A stretch of 64,000 nucleotides of DNA from Pseudomonas fluorescens (GTDB lineage Bacteria > Pseudomonadota > Gammaproteobacteria > Pseudomonadales > Pseudomonadaceae). The notes beneath the pieces were generated by a model. The model saw only the letters and a list, made by a program, of their open reading frames with translations, was not told where the DNA came from and made no database searches. The position numbers and the translations under genes are program-made. Numbering within the stretch: the stretch's first letter is position 1; the number at the start of each line of letters is the position of its first letter. Shown here one piece after another: positions 35,731-45,232 of the stretch. The stretch spans positions 186,001 through 250,000 of the forward strand of contig NZ_CABVIR010000002.1 in the NCBI RefSeq assembly GCF_902498065.1, in the 5' to 3' direction.

Positions 35731-36018
35731 GTCTAACCTCGGTATTTGTGACGCCTCCAGCCGAAGACGGCAAGGCGACAAACGGGCACTTGGTGTGCCT
35801 CTGATCAAAAAGTGCGCAATTCTAGCGATGACCAACGCACTTGACCAGCTTTATGGAGGGAAATGCGACGAGTGCTGCGCTATGCTTCGCGCCGTTACGC
35901 TTTACCAATTTTTTACAGTCAACAAAACGTCTGTAACGTCATGTAAAACAGCGCATGCTGCACGGCAAAGCATAGTGCTTCTTATAAGAAGTCCGGGTCT
36001 GAGTAGTAGGAGTTTTGG

Positions 36019-37920
36019 ATGGGGCAGGCAAGTAGTCAGGCGGCGGGTGCCGAGCATTCGACGGCGAAGCCGATCGGCATGCTGGTCGCGGCGGTCGGGG
36101 TGGTTTACGGCGATATCGGCACGAGCCCGCTGTACACCCTCAAAGAAGTGTTTTCCGGTGGCTACGGTGTGCCGGTCAACCATGACGGCGTGTTGGGCAT
36201 CCTGGCGCTGATCTTCTGGTCACTGATCTGGGTCGTCTCGATCAAGTACATGATGTTTGTCCTGCGCGCCGACAACCAGGGCGAAGGCGGGATCATGGCC
36301 TTGACTGCGCTGGCTCGACGGGCAGCGGCGGGACACAAGAAGTTGCGCACATTGCTGGTGGTCTGCGGGCTGATCGGCGCGGCGCTGTTCTATGGCGACA
36401 GCATGATCACCCCGGCGATTTCCGTGCTCTCGGCGATTGAAGGACTCGGGCTGGCCTTTGAAGGCATCGACCATTGGGTGGTGCCGCTGTCGCTGGTCGT
36501 GCTGGTGGCGCTGTTTTTGATCCAGAGCCACGGCACCGCGCGAATCGGCATTCTGTTCGGGCCGATCATGGTCACCTGGTTCCTGGTCCTGGGCGCGCTG
36601 GGCGTCTACGGCATCATTCAGCACCCGGAAGTGTTGCAAGCGATGAACCCGGTCTGGGGCGTGCGCTTCTTCATCGTCCATCCGGGCATGGGCGTGGCGA
36701 TCCTTGGCGCCGTGGTGCTGGCGTTGACCGGCGCCGAAGCGCTGTACGCCGACATGGGGCACTTCGGGCGCAAGCCGATTGCCCGCGCCTGGTTCATCCT
36801 CGTGCTGCCGGCGTTGGTGCTGAACTACTTCGGCCAGGGCGCTTTGCTGCTCGGTGATCCGGAAGCCGCGCGCAACCCGTTCTATCTGTTGGCGCCAAGC
36901 TGGGCATTGATCCCGTTGGTCGGCTTGTCGACCCTGGCCACGGTAATTGCCTCGCAAGCGGTGATTTCCGGCGCGTTCTCCCTGACCCGTCAGGCGATCC
37001 AGCTCGGTTACATTCCGCGCATGCACATCCGGCACACGTCTAGCGCCGAACAAGGGCAAATCTACATTGGCGCGGTGAACTGGGCGCTGATGGTTGGCGT
37101 GATTCTTCTGGTGTTGGGTTTCGAATCTTCCGGCGCCCTCGCTTCGGCCTACGGCGTGGCGGTGACCGGCACAATGCTGATGACCACCATCCTGGTGTCG
37201 GCGGTGATGCTGTTGTTGTGGAAATGGCCACCGCTGCTCGCTGTTCCGGTGCTGATTGGCTTCCTGTTGGTGGACGGTCTGTACTTCGCCGCCAACGTGC
37301 CGAAAATCGTCCAGGGCGGTGCATTCCCGGTGATCGCCGGTATCGCGCTGTTCGTGCTGATGACCACCTGGAAACGTGGCAAACAACTGCTGGTGGAGCG
37401 CATGGACGAAGGCGGCTTGCCGCTGCCGATTTTCATCAGCAGTATCGCCGTACAGCCGCCGCACCGCGTCCAGGGCACCGCGGTGTTCCTGACTGCGCGC
37501 CCGGATGCCGTGCCTCATGCGTTGTTGCACAATCTGCTGCATAACCAGGTGCTGCATGAGCAAGTGGTGCTGTTGACCGTGGTCTACGAAGACATCCCGC
37601 GGGTACCGCCGAGCCGACGTTTCGAAGTCGATTCCTACGGCGAAGGGTTCTTCCGGGTGATCCTGCACTTTGGCTTCGTTGACGAACCGGACGTGCCGCA
37701 AGCGCTGAAGTTGTGCCATCTCGATGACCTCGACTTCAGCCCGATGCGCACCACCTACTTCCTCAGCCGCGAGACGGTCATCGCCTCCAAGCTCGAAGGC
37801 ATGGCCCGTTGGCGCGAGGCGTTGTTTGCGTTCATGTTGAAGAATGCCAATGGCAATTTGCGGTTCTTCAATCTGCCGTTGAACCGGGTGATTGAGTTGG
37901 GTACTCAGGTCGAGATGTAA
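36019..37920 (+). CDS. kup: Potassium uptake permease Kup
   Basis: The 633-residue inner-membrane K+ transporter has about a dozen hydrophobic segments in its first 430 residues, starting [19 protein letters not shown], and a cytoplasmic C-terminal domain. AGGAG precedes the ATG. The 288-base gap upstream, shared with divergent rimO, holds no gene that I can see. Confidence 0.95.
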   Translation: MGQASSQAAGAEHSTAKPIGMLVAAVGVVYGDIGTSPLYTLKEVFSGGYGVPVNHDGVLGILALIFWSLIWVVSIKYMMFVLRADNQGEGGIMALTALARRAAAGHKKLRTLLVVCGLIGAALFYGDSMITPAISVLSAIEGLGLAFEGIDHWVVPLSLVVLVALFLIQSHGTARIGILFGPIMVTWFLVLGALGVYGIIQHPEVLQAMNPVWGVRFFIVHPGMGVAILGAVVLALTGAEALYADMGHFGRKPIARAWFILVLPALVLNYFGQGALLLGDPEAARNPFYLLAPSWALIPLVGLSTLATVIASQAVISGAFSLTRQAIQLGYIPRMHIRHTSSAEQGQIYIGAVNWALMVGVILLVLGFESSGALASAYGVAVTGTMLMTTILVSAVMLLLWKWPPLLAVPVLIGFLLVDGLYFAANVPKIVQGGAFPVIAGIALFVLMTTWKRGKQLLVERMDEGGLPLPIFISSIAVQPPHRVQGTAVFLTARPDAVPHALLHNLLHNQVLHEQVVLLTVVYEDIPRVPPSRRFEVDSYGEGFFRVILHFGFVDEPDVPQALKLCHLDDLDFSPMRTTYFLSRETVIASKLEGMARWREALFAFMLKNANGNLRFFNLPLNRVIELGTQVEM

Positions 37921-37932
37921 GCCCCCGACATC

Positions 37933-37972
37933 AAAAAGCCCCCGTTGCCAGTGAGGCAGCGGGGGCTTTTTT
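37933..37972 (+). terminator. Terminator of kup
   Basis: AAAAAGCCCCCG pairs with CGGGGGCTTTTTT. It starts 13 bases after the kup stop and may act in both directions. Confidence 0.88.
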
Positions 37973-38011
37973 ATGTCTGGTGTATTTGATCTCAACCCAA
38001 TGAAGATCCCT

Positions 38012-38098
38012 GTGGGAGCGGGCTTGCCCGCGATGACGGTGGCAGTTCCAGCGTTGATGTGACAGGCAGACCGCCATCGCGGGCAAACCCGCTCCCAC
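38012..38098. repeat. REP doublet (GTGGGAGCGGGC type)
   Basis: GTGGGAGCGGGCTTGCCCGC and its inverted copy, with one mismatch, lie between kup and the convergent DUF3077 gene. Confidence 0.9.
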
Positions 38099-38120
38099 AG
38101 GATTTGTGATGTTCAGGTCA

Positions 38121-38426
38121 TTATTTTTTAGATTCGGTTTTTGTCCGAGTCGGTCGCTCCAGCACCTTCACTGCATCATCCACCACGGCCTTGCTCATCG
38201 CCGTCAGATAATGCGCGGCCCAGGCGTGTCGGTCGGTGTCTCGGGCGTAGGCAGCATCTTTAGCCAGCTCCTTGGCAAGGAACAGAAAATCGGAGGCCAT
38301 GGCTAAAGCATCGCTGAGGGGAACGTCTCGCGTGACATGGAATAGGGGTTGGTTTGAGCAGTAGATGACGGGGGTGAGGCCGATGGTTTTCAGTTCTGAG
38401 GGAGCGGACGAATCTGTTTTGTTCAT
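38121..38426 (-). CDS. DUF3077 protein
   Basis: The 101-residue protein has the short DUF3077 pattern: LTPVIYCSNQPLFHVTRDV, then DALAMASDFLFLAKELA and HAWAAHYLTAMSKAVVDD. AAGGAG precedes ATG 38426. Such small proteins are common in fluorescent pseudomonads and have no known function. The mRNA leader upstream is strongly structured. Confidence 0.78.
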   Translation of the reverse strand: MNKTDSSAPSELKTIGLTPVIYCSNQPLFHVTRDVPLSDALAMASDFLFLAKELAKDAAYARDTDRHAWAAHYLTAMSKAVVDDAVKVLERPTRTKTESKK

Positions 38427-38640
38427 AGGGGTAACTCCTTGACTTAAGGGGCTGCCACGTTCGTTTCCAATCGAATGGGTGGCAGCTGTGCGCAGGTTGG
38501 AAAACCGGGAGCCAAGGAAACCGGCACGCTCGAAGGCGTCCCACGCACAGCCGCCATAACAAAGAATCACAGCCGTAAACGACTGCAGTCGTGATGGGGT
38601 TGTTGTTTCGCTTGACTTGACGGGTTTCCAAGCCCGATCG
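38427..38640 (-). promoter_or_regulatory. Structured leader of the DUF3077 gene
   Basis: Directly upstream of the ribosome site, GTGGCAGC (38479-38486) pairs with GCTGCCAC (38451-38458). Further complementary GC-rich blocks and the perfect palindrome CGACTGCAGTCG (near 38579) follow. No gene is seen. A regulatory RNA element is possible but not proven. Confidence 0.4.
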
Positions 38641-38858
38641 CTGAAAGATCAGCGACGACCAGAGACTATCCCGTCAAAGAAAAGCGCAACAAGGCATCAA
38701 AGTGCCCAAAAAACACGATTCGGAGTTTGCCTACAAGGTCTGCGGGCGTCATCTGATATTTCGATACCTTAAGTCAACGAAACTAAACGCGGCGAGCGAT
38801 GTTACACATCGCCGGAGTAATGGCCGAGCACTTAACTTGAAAGCGGTAAAGATCCAAT
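38641..38858. other. Intergenic stretch with no supported gene
   Basis: A 68-codon frame beginning GTG at 38702 runs into the following REP element and has no ribosome site, so it is not accepted. The A+T content is higher than in the flanks. Confidence 0.5.
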
Positions 38859-38944
38859 GTGGGAGCGGGCTTGCCCGCGATGGCGGCGGCAGCTTCGAAT
38901 TGATGTGACAGACATACCGCTATCTCGGGCAAGCCCGCTCCCAC
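38859..38944. repeat. REP doublet (GTGGGAGCGGGC type)
   Basis: GTGGGAGCGGGCTTGCCCGC and a partner with two changes (TATCTCGGGCAAGCCCGC) are separated by a 40-base spacer. Confidence 0.88.
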
Positions 38945-38981
38945 AGGGGGCTGCGGGGTGTGGTTGAGTTGAATACAAATG

Positions 38982-39020
38982 AAAAAGCCCCCGCTACCGT
39001 GAGGTAACGAGGGCTTTTTT
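38982..39020 (-). terminator. Terminator of the mprF-hydrolase operon
   Basis: AAAAAGCCCCCGCTACC and GGTAACGAGGGCTTTTTT pair with one mismatch. It lies 15 bases beyond the stop of the gene at 39036. Confidence 0.85.
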
Positions 39021-39035
39021 GAGGGCAGGTTCAGA

Positions 39036-40331
39036 TCACTCCTGAGCCGCCGCATCCTTCGCCTGACGCTTCTCGATCACATCCACCAGCCGCTGGGCCA
39101 GTTTCGGGTAGTTCTCGTCGAAGTGGTGGCCGCCGGGCAGTTTGATGGCTTCGCCCACGGCGGTCTTGTCGGTGCAGCCGCTTTCGTCGATTTCTTCTTC
39201 GCCGAAGATGCACACCACTTTCTCTGGTGGCAGCTTGGCCATTTCCGGGCCGGTGGCGGCTTCTTTGCCGGCGTTGCCGAGCCAGCCTTCGACTTCGATT
39301 TCGAAGCTGCCGGTGCGGGCGAAGGCCAGCAGGATGATTGCGTCGACGCGTTGCTGTTCCGAGGCTTCGAGGCGGTTGTAGATCGCCGGCAATACGTCAG
39401 CACCGAACGAGTAACCGGTCAGAATGAAGCGCTTGGTGCCCCATTTCTGCCGGTAGTGCTGCATCAGTTCGGCGAGGTCCAGGGCGCTTTGCTCCGGGCT
39501 CTTGTGCTGCCAGTAGTAGCGCAGGGTGTCGATGCCGACCACCGGGTAGCCGATCTTGGCCATCTCGCCCGCTACGTCGCGATCGAGGTCGCGCCAGCCG
39601 CCGTCACCGGAGAGAAACAGGGTGACGGTGTCCTTGGCCTGACCGGCCGGCACTTCCACCACTGGAATTTGCAGGCCGCCAGCGGCTTTGTCGCCACCGA
39701 CGAGGAGCTTGCGCAGTTCGTTGTTCAGCACTTGCGGCAGGTTGATGTCGTAGTCGCTGATGCTGGTTTCGGCGTTGGGTTGGTCGCGCACGAAGCCGGC
39801 GCTGGTGTCGTCCGGGTTGTCGTTCCACGCCACCAGCCAGTGGCCGTGAGCGGCGCTTTTTGGCAGCAGGTGGGTGCAGCCGGGTTTTTCCAGGGCCAGG
39901 TCTACGGAAACGGCCTGGGATTTGTCGTCCTTCTGCTCGGACAACCAGCGCCAGGCCAGCACGGCGCCAGGGCCGATGCCGCTGACCAGGGTCGCCGGGC
40001 CTTTGAGTTCTCTGAGGCCCGCTTGCAGGGCGCGGCTTTGCAGCAGGCATTCCTTGGGCAGGATCACCTGAACGATCTGCGCCGTGCCGGTGCGGCTCAG
40101 GGTCATCAATTGTTTGTCGCTGAGCTTCTGGTCTTCATTGACCGCCACCAGCACTTGGGCGCGTGGCGTATTGCCGGGGATGACGCGGGTCATCGCAGCG
40201 CCGTCGGCGGGTGTCAGCCGTTCGAGGGTCGGTTCCGGCGCCGGGCGTTTGAGGTACCAGTAACCGCCACCGAGAATCAGGGCCAGCACTACCAGTGTGG
40301 CCAGTACGTACCGCAGGGAGCGTTGAATCAT
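39036..40331 (-). CDS. AcvB/VirJ-family aminoacyl-phosphatidylglycerol hydrolase
   Basis: The 431-residue protein has an N-terminal membrane anchor (LRYVLATLVVLALILGGGYW) and a periplasmic alpha/beta-hydrolase domain with nucleophile motif GYSFGAD and a late His in GGHHFDEN. In P. aeruginosa the homologue PA0919 hydrolyses alanyl-phosphatidylglycerol made by MprF (PA0920); AcvB does so for the lysyl form in Agrobacterium. Its start overlaps the mprF stop, so synthase and hydrolase are made together. Confidence 0.87.
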   Translation of the reverse strand: MIQRSLRYVLATLVVLALILGGGYWYLKRPAPEPTLERLTPADGAAMTRVIPGNTPRAQVLVAVNEDQKLSDKQLMTLSRTGTAQIVQVILPKECLLQSRALQAGLRELKGPATLVSGIGPGAVLAWRWLSEQKDDKSQAVSVDLALEKPGCTHLLPKSAAHGHWLVAWNDNPDDTSAGFVRDQPNAETSISDYDINLPQVLNNELRKLLVGGDKAAGGLQIPVVEVPAGQAKDTVTLFLSGDGGWRDLDRDVAGEMAKIGYPVVGIDTLRYYWQHKSPEQSALDLAELMQHYRQKWGTKRFILTGYSFGADVLPAIYNRLEASEQQRVDAIILLAFARTGSFEIEVEGWLGNAGKEAATGPEMAKLPPEKVVCIFGEEEIDESGCTDKTAVGEAIKLPGGHHFDENYPKLAQRLVDVIEKRQAKDAAAQE

Positions 40332-42976
40332 CAGCGTTTCACCAATCCAGTCAAGCCGCCCGCAATCAGGGCAGCAGTGTCGGCCAGGGCCACCAGCGGA
40401 TCGAGTCCGGCGGGCACGGCCATATAACGGGGTTCCCAGTCAGGCTGGAACTTGTCTTTAAAACGGCGCAAACCTTGGAAGTTGTACAGCTGCTCACCAC
40501 GGCGGAATACCATCGAGCCCAGACGCTGGGTCAGTGGTGCGCCGCGACGGGGTTGCAACCCCGACAGCGGCACCATGCCCAGGCTGAAACGCGCGTATCC
40601 ATGATTTTTATAATGCTGAATCAGGCCGACCATCATGAACTCCATGGTCAGTTTGGGGGCGTCCGGGTGCGCGCGCATCAGGTCGAGGCTGGCCAGGTCA
40701 TGACCGTAGGTCTCGAGCAAATTGGCGAACGCCACAGGGCGCCCTTCGAAACGAATCACCGCGATGCGGAAATGCTTGAGGTAGTCATCACTGAAGCGGC
40801 CGAGGGAGAAGCCTTTCTCGCGCACGTTTTTGCCGGTCAGCCAGGCATCGGAAATCACCTTGAGCTCATCCATCGGCGCATGTCCTGGCTCATGGATTTC
40901 CAGCGACAGGCCGTCGCGGGTGCCACGGTTCCAGGTGTAGCGCAGGTCTTTCATCTCTTTGCCTTTGGCTTCGAGATCAAAGCGCTGCAGATCGACCCGG
41001 GCTTCTTCGCCGAGCTTGATCGCGGTCAGGCCGATGTCCATGTAGTACGGCAGGTTTTCCGCGCGGACTTGATAGAACACGGGGCGGGCATGGTGGATGT
41101 CGCAGAGGTCGCGGAACTGCCAGATCATCTCGGCGCGTTGTTGGGTCGGCCCGATCGGGTCGTACAAGGCCACGAGGCTGCGCCCACGGCGGGCGTACAT
41201 CAGGAACGCCTCGTCGTTAGGGTGGAACAGCAGCGCCTTGTCACCGGTCAGGGCGAGGCCACCGTCCGGTTGTGACGACGCCATCAGGATTTTTACCGCA
41301 CGGTCCAGTTCGTCCGGCGTGGGCAGGTGGATCACCGGGCGCGCGGTGCGCAACAGCCAGGTCAGCGACACCACCACCAGCAGCACGGCGGCGCCGAGCA
41401 ACGAGCGCAAGCCACGCGGGGCGTCGGCGTCGAGGGTGAACTGCCACCAGAGTTGATGACTGTACGGAACGTCCTGATAAGCGAACAGCAGCAGCCAGAT
41501 CGACGCTCCGAGCACGCACAGGCTCGACACCAGATACAGCGGCGAAAACGGCAATTCGGTCAATCGGCTCGGGCGATAGAACGAGCGCCGGAAAACCCCC
41601 AGCAGGCTCGCGGTCAGGGTCATCAGGCAGGCTTCTTCCCAGTCGAAGCCTTTGAGCAACGAGAGCACCGCACCCACCAGCAACAGAATAGTGGTCAGCA
41701 TCCACGCGGCCGACAGGCGTCGGCGCAGGCCTTGAGCCAGCAGCAGGCAGAGCACGCCGACCAGGCTGGCGCCGAAGTGCGAAGCGTCGACCAGTCGATG
41801 GGGAATCAGAAAGCCGATGTGCTCCAGGCGCGTATCGATTTCCGGGGTCACGCCGGAAAACAGCAACACCACGCCGGACAGGAACACCAGCACCGCCAGA
41901 ATCGGCGCGGCCAGACCGGAAGCGGCGCGCAAGGACTGACGCGTCTGAAACAGGCGCTGGCCTTCGTTGATCAGCAGGAGCAAACAGGCGACGAGTAGCG
42001 GCAGCACCACGTAGATCAGGCGATAGAGCAACAGCGCAGCAGCCAATGGCGCGGCGCCAAGTTTGTCGGCGAAAGCGGCCAGCAGAATCGCCTCGAACAC
42101 CCCGACACCGCCGGGAACATGACTGAGCACGCCTGCGGCCAGGGCCAACAGGTACACCAGCAGGAACGCACCGAAGGGCGGGGCCTCCGGTAGCAACAGA
42201 TACAGCACGGTCGCGGCGGCGGCGACGTCGAGGGCGGTAATGATCAGTTGCAGAAACGTCAGGCGGCGCCCGGGAAGGCGCAAGGTGCGACGGCCGACCT
42301 TGACCAGCAGGTTGTCCGGATAGGGCTGCTCCGGCAGGCGCCGGCGATAGATGCCGACGGCCAATACGGTAAACAGCAGCAACACCGCAGCGGCAATCGC
42401 AGCCAGCAACGTCTCGGAGAGTCCAAGGGCGGAGGAGGCGGCAGGCAGGTTGCTCAGCGTGGCGAGGGCGGCCAGCGGGGGCAGGGCGCAGCCGAGCGAG
42501 AGGCTGGCGAACAGCGTCATGTGAGCGACTTCCGAAGCCCCCAGACCATGACGTGCATATAAACGGTAGCGAACCGAGCCGCCCGAGAGCATCGACAGAC
42601 CGATGGCATTCCCAATGGCGAATGCCGTAAACCCACCCAGGGCTAGAATCCGCGGGGCCAGCGTTACGCCGGCGTAGCGGCTGGCCGACCATTCGTAACC
42701 GAGCAATATGATGAAGCCGACCACGGTCGCGGCCAATGCGCCGAGCAATGCCGGTTTCGGTACGTCGAGAATGGAGTCGTGCAGAGCGTACAGATCGAGT
42801 TCGCTCAACAAGTGGTGACAGGCAATCAGCGCGATAGCGAACAACAGCAGGGTGACCGCCAGGCCAATGGGCTGACGGTACTTGCTGACCAGATCAAGCA
42901 AGCGCAAACGCTCGGCCTTGATCGGTTGTGTCGCTGTGACGGTGTCTTGTGAATCAGACGAGTTGGCGCGCATCAA
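40331..42976 (-). CDS. mprF: Aminoacyl-phosphatidylglycerol synthase/flippase MprF
   Basis: The 881-residue protein has an N-terminal flippase of many membrane helices (residues 25-530) and a C-terminal cytoplasmic DUF2156 aminoacyl transferase domain (VIHLPTPDELDRAVKILMASS, DPIGPTQQRAEMIWQF). It modifies phosphatidylglycerol with an amino acid from tRNA (alanine in P. aeruginosa), lowering susceptibility to cationic peptides. The overlap with the hydrolase gene indicates an operon. The 275-base gap upstream holds no gene before the tRNA terminator. Confidence 0.94.
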   Translation of the reverse strand: MMRANSSDSQDTVTATQPIKAERLRLLDLVSKYRQPIGLAVTLLLFAIALIACHHLLSELDLYALHDSILDVPKPALLGALAATVVGFIILLGYEWSASRYAGVTLAPRILALGGFTAFAIGNAIGLSMLSGGSVRYRLYARHGLGASEVAHMTLFASLSLGCALPPLAALATLSNLPAASSALGLSETLLAAIAAAVLLLFTVLAVGIYRRRLPEQPYPDNLLVKVGRRTLRLPGRRLTFLQLIITALDVAAAATVLYLLLPEAPPFGAFLLVYLLALAAGVLSHVPGGVGVFEAILLAAFADKLGAAPLAAALLLYRLIYVVLPLLVACLLLLINEGQRLFQTRQSLRAASGLAAPILAVLVFLSGVVLLFSGVTPEIDTRLEHIGFLIPHRLVDASHFGASLVGVLCLLLAQGLRRRLSAAWMLTTILLLVGAVLSLLKGFDWEEACLMTLTASLLGVFRRSFYRPSRLTELPFSPLYLVSSLCVLGASIWLLLFAYQDVPYSHQLWWQFTLDADAPRGLRSLLGAAVLLVVVSLTWLLRTARPVIHLPTPDELDRAVKILMASSQPDGGLALTGDKALLFHPNDEAFLMYARRGRSLVALYDPIGPTQQRAEMIWQFRDLCDIHHARPVFYQVRAENLPYYMDIGLTAIKLGEEARVDLQRFDLEAKGKEMKDLRYTWNRGTRDGLSLEIHEPGHAPMDELKVISDAWLTGKNVREKGFSLGRFSDDYLKHFRIAVIRFEGRPVAFANLLETYGHDLASLDLMRAHPDAPKLTMEFMMVGLIQHYKNHGYARFSLGMVPLSGLQPRRGAPLTQRLGSMVFRRGEQLYNFQGLRRFKDKFQPDWEPRYMAVPAGLDPLVALADTAALIAGGLTGLVKR

Positions 42977-43213
42977 TCACCTCTTGGATTGTGCGCGACA
43001 GGATGGGGGTATCCAGCCAAGTTACCAATCCCTGTAGAAAAAAATAATCACAAATATTAACGCCTCTCACCGGTTGTCGGCGATGGCATGTCATCCGTCG
43101 TAGGGGGTTCGGTCTGCGATTCAGCATAGGCTGAACTCAGAACTCTGGTGATCCCGTACGCTTCCCTACACAGTGACAGGTCATTGTTGCGAAAGGACTT
43201 TTTCAACAGATAC

Positions 43214-43246
43214 AAAAAAGGCCACTCTTTCGAGTAGCCTTTTTTG
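43214..43246 (-). terminator. Terminator of the first tRNA-fMet copy
   Basis: AAAAAAGGCCACTCTTTCGA pairs with the following AGTAGCCTTTTTT; on the minus strand it ends in a T run just after the tRNA. Confidence 0.88.
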
Positions 43247-43251
43247 ATGTT

Positions 43252-43328
<77 letters not shown>

Positions 43329-43613
43329 TCTGTGTGGCGGCATTCTATAGAGATACGCCTGTGTGTCAACCGTTAATCCGGAACCGGGTCAAATAAGCGT
43401 AAATAAGCGGCGAACGGTCGCAGGGGAGACCTAACTTCTGGAATCAGAACGGTTTCTCATTCCTGGGGGAAAAACAGATACCTGAGCGAGTTTGCTCCGG
43501 GCGGCGTTCCGACGGTGGTCGTGAACGAAAACGCGTAAAACCAGATACCCCGTGGTGGCCTTGAGGTTTTCGCGAGCAAGCTCGCTCCTGCAGTGGGTGT
43601 TTTCGGCACGCAC
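43329..43613. other. Spacer between the two tRNA copies
   Basis: No gene is supported here. A single REP half, CGCGAGCAAGCTCGCTCCTG at 43571, is present. Confidence 0.6.
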
Positions 43614-43646
43614 AAAAAAGGCCACTCTTTCGAGTAGCCTTTTTTG
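43614..43646 (-). terminator. Terminator of the second tRNA-fMet copy
   Basis: It is the same hairpin and T run as at 43214, part of the duplicated cassette. Confidence 0.88.
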
Positions 43647-43651
43647 ATGTT

Positions 43652-43728
<77 letters not shown>

Positions 43729-43945
43729 TCTGTGTGTCGGCATTCTACAGAGGATCGCTGGGCTGTCAACCTTAAATCCGGATAAAACCTGTTCTGGTTC
43801 AATCGCTTAGCTTTGATTGAGGGCGATGTGATCGGCTGTGAGTCAGGCGTGGCAAGGCTTGCAGCTCTATTGGGGGCGGTCAGTCGATTGAAAAAATAAA
43901 TTCCTTCGCGACTTTTCCTACCGGTGGGAAAGAACATTCAGACTA

Positions 43946-43961
43946 CTGGTGCTATATACAG
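43946..43961 (+). promoter_or_regulatory. LexA box of dinB
   Basis: CTGGTGCTATATACAG fits CTG-N10-CAG and lies 69 bases before the dinB start. Confidence 0.85.
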
Positions 43962-44029
43962 GTGTCAGTGAGATACTGCCGATCCGGCCTGCCATGTCTC
44001 CTTTTCTTTGCCATGAACACCGCTTTCAT

Positions 44030-45091
44030 ATGACCCAGCGAAAAATCATCCACGTCGATTGTGACTGTTTCTACGCCGCCATCGAGATGCGTGACGACCC
44101 GCGCCTGGCCGGAAAACCACTGGCGGTGGGCGGTTCGGCGGATCGGCGCGGGGTGATCGCCACCTGTAACTATGAGGCGAGGGCGTATGGTGTGCGTTCT
44201 GCGATGTCGTCCGGGCATGCCTTGAAGTTGTGCCCCGACCTGACCATCGTCAAGCCGCGCATGGACGCCTATCGAGAAGCCTCGAAGGAAATTCACACGA
44301 TCTTTCGCGATTACACCGACCTGATCGAGCCGCTTTCCCTCGATGAGGCCTACCTCGATGTGTCTGACAGCGCACACTTCGGCGGCAGCGCCACGCGAAT
44401 TGCCCAGGACATCCGCCGACGGGTGTCCAATCAGTTGCATATCACGGTCTCGGCCGGCGTGGCGCCGAACAAGTTCCTGGCCAAGATTGCCAGTGACTGG
44501 AAAAAGCCCAATGGTTTGTTCGTCATTACCCCGGATCAGGTCGAGGATTTCGTCAGCGGTTTGCCCGTGAGCAAGCTGCACGGCGTGGGCAAAGTGACCG
44601 CCGACAAACTGGGCAGGCTCGGCATTGTCGATTGCTCGCATTTGCGCGAATGGGACAAGTTGGCGCTCGTGCGTGAATTCGGCAGTTTTGGCGAGCGACT
44701 TTGGAGCCTGGCCCGTGGGATTGATGATCGGTTGGTACACAACGACAGTCGGCGGCAATCGATCAGTGTCGAAAACACGTATGACGTGGACCTGCCGGAT
44801 CTGGTGAGCTGCCTGGATAAATTGCCGGAGTTGCTGGAAACCCTGGCGGGCCGCATGGCGCGGATCGACGACAGTTATCGGCCAGGCAAGCCGTTCGTCA
44901 AAGTGAAATTCCATGACTTCACCCAGACCACGCTGGAACAGGCCGGGGCAGGGCGGGATCTGGGGAGTTATCAGCTGTTACTGACCCAGGCGTTCAATCG
45001 CGGCGGGAAGCCGGTGCGGTTGTTGGGGATTGGGGTGCGGTTGGAGGATTTGCGGGGCGGGTTTGAGCAGATGGAGTTGTTTGAGCGGTAG
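44030..45091 (+). CDS. dinB: DNA polymerase IV
   Basis: This 353-residue Y-family polymerase carries out error-prone translesion synthesis. The catalytic carboxylates are in IIHVDCDCFYAAIE and LSLDEAYLDVS. The finger and little-finger domains are complete. ATG 44030 starts the family-typical MTQRKIIHVD; the upstream frame covers the LexA box and is rejected. Expression is SOS-controlled. Confidence 0.96.
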   Translation: MTQRKIIHVDCDCFYAAIEMRDDPRLAGKPLAVGGSADRRGVIATCNYEARAYGVRSAMSSGHALKLCPDLTIVKPRMDAYREASKEIHTIFRDYTDLIEPLSLDEAYLDVSDSAHFGGSATRIAQDIRRRVSNQLHITVSAGVAPNKFLAKIASDWKKPNGLFVITPDQVEDFVSGLPVSKLHGVGKVTADKLGRLGIVDCSHLREWDKLALVREFGSFGERLWSLARGIDDRLVHNDSRRQSISVENTYDVDLPDLVSCLDKLPELLETLAGRMARIDDSYRPGKPFVKVKFHDFTQTTLEQAGAGRDLGSYQLLLTQAFNRGGKPVRLLGIGVRLEDLRGGFEQMELFER

Positions 45092-45129
45092 GGGCAGAGT
45101 TTTGATGCCGTTGTGACTGTCAGGCCGCC

Positions 45130-45220
45130 ATCGCGGGCAAGCCCGCTCCCACAGGGATTTGAAGGGATCACAAATAATGTGTTCACAGCAGATACCTGTG
45201 GGAGCGGGCTTGCCCGCGAT
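45130..45220. repeat. REP doublet, inverted order
   Basis: ATCGCGGGCAAGCCCGCTCC at 45130 and GTGGGAGCGGGCTTGCCCGC at 45198 face each other across 45 bases between the convergent dinB and lipoprotein genes. Confidence 0.9.
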
Positions 45221-45232
45221 GCTTTTCAGGCT

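Noticed and set aside
34300..35736. 478-codon open frame opposite rimO
   Set aside because: It is antisense to a clear rimO and has no recognisable domain.
36220..37995. 591-codon open frame opposite kup
   Set aside because: Its composition is Gln/His/Arg-rich, typical of reading a membrane-protein gene backwards.
38702..38908. 68-codon frame starting GTG
   Set aside because: It runs into a REP element and lacks a ribosome site.
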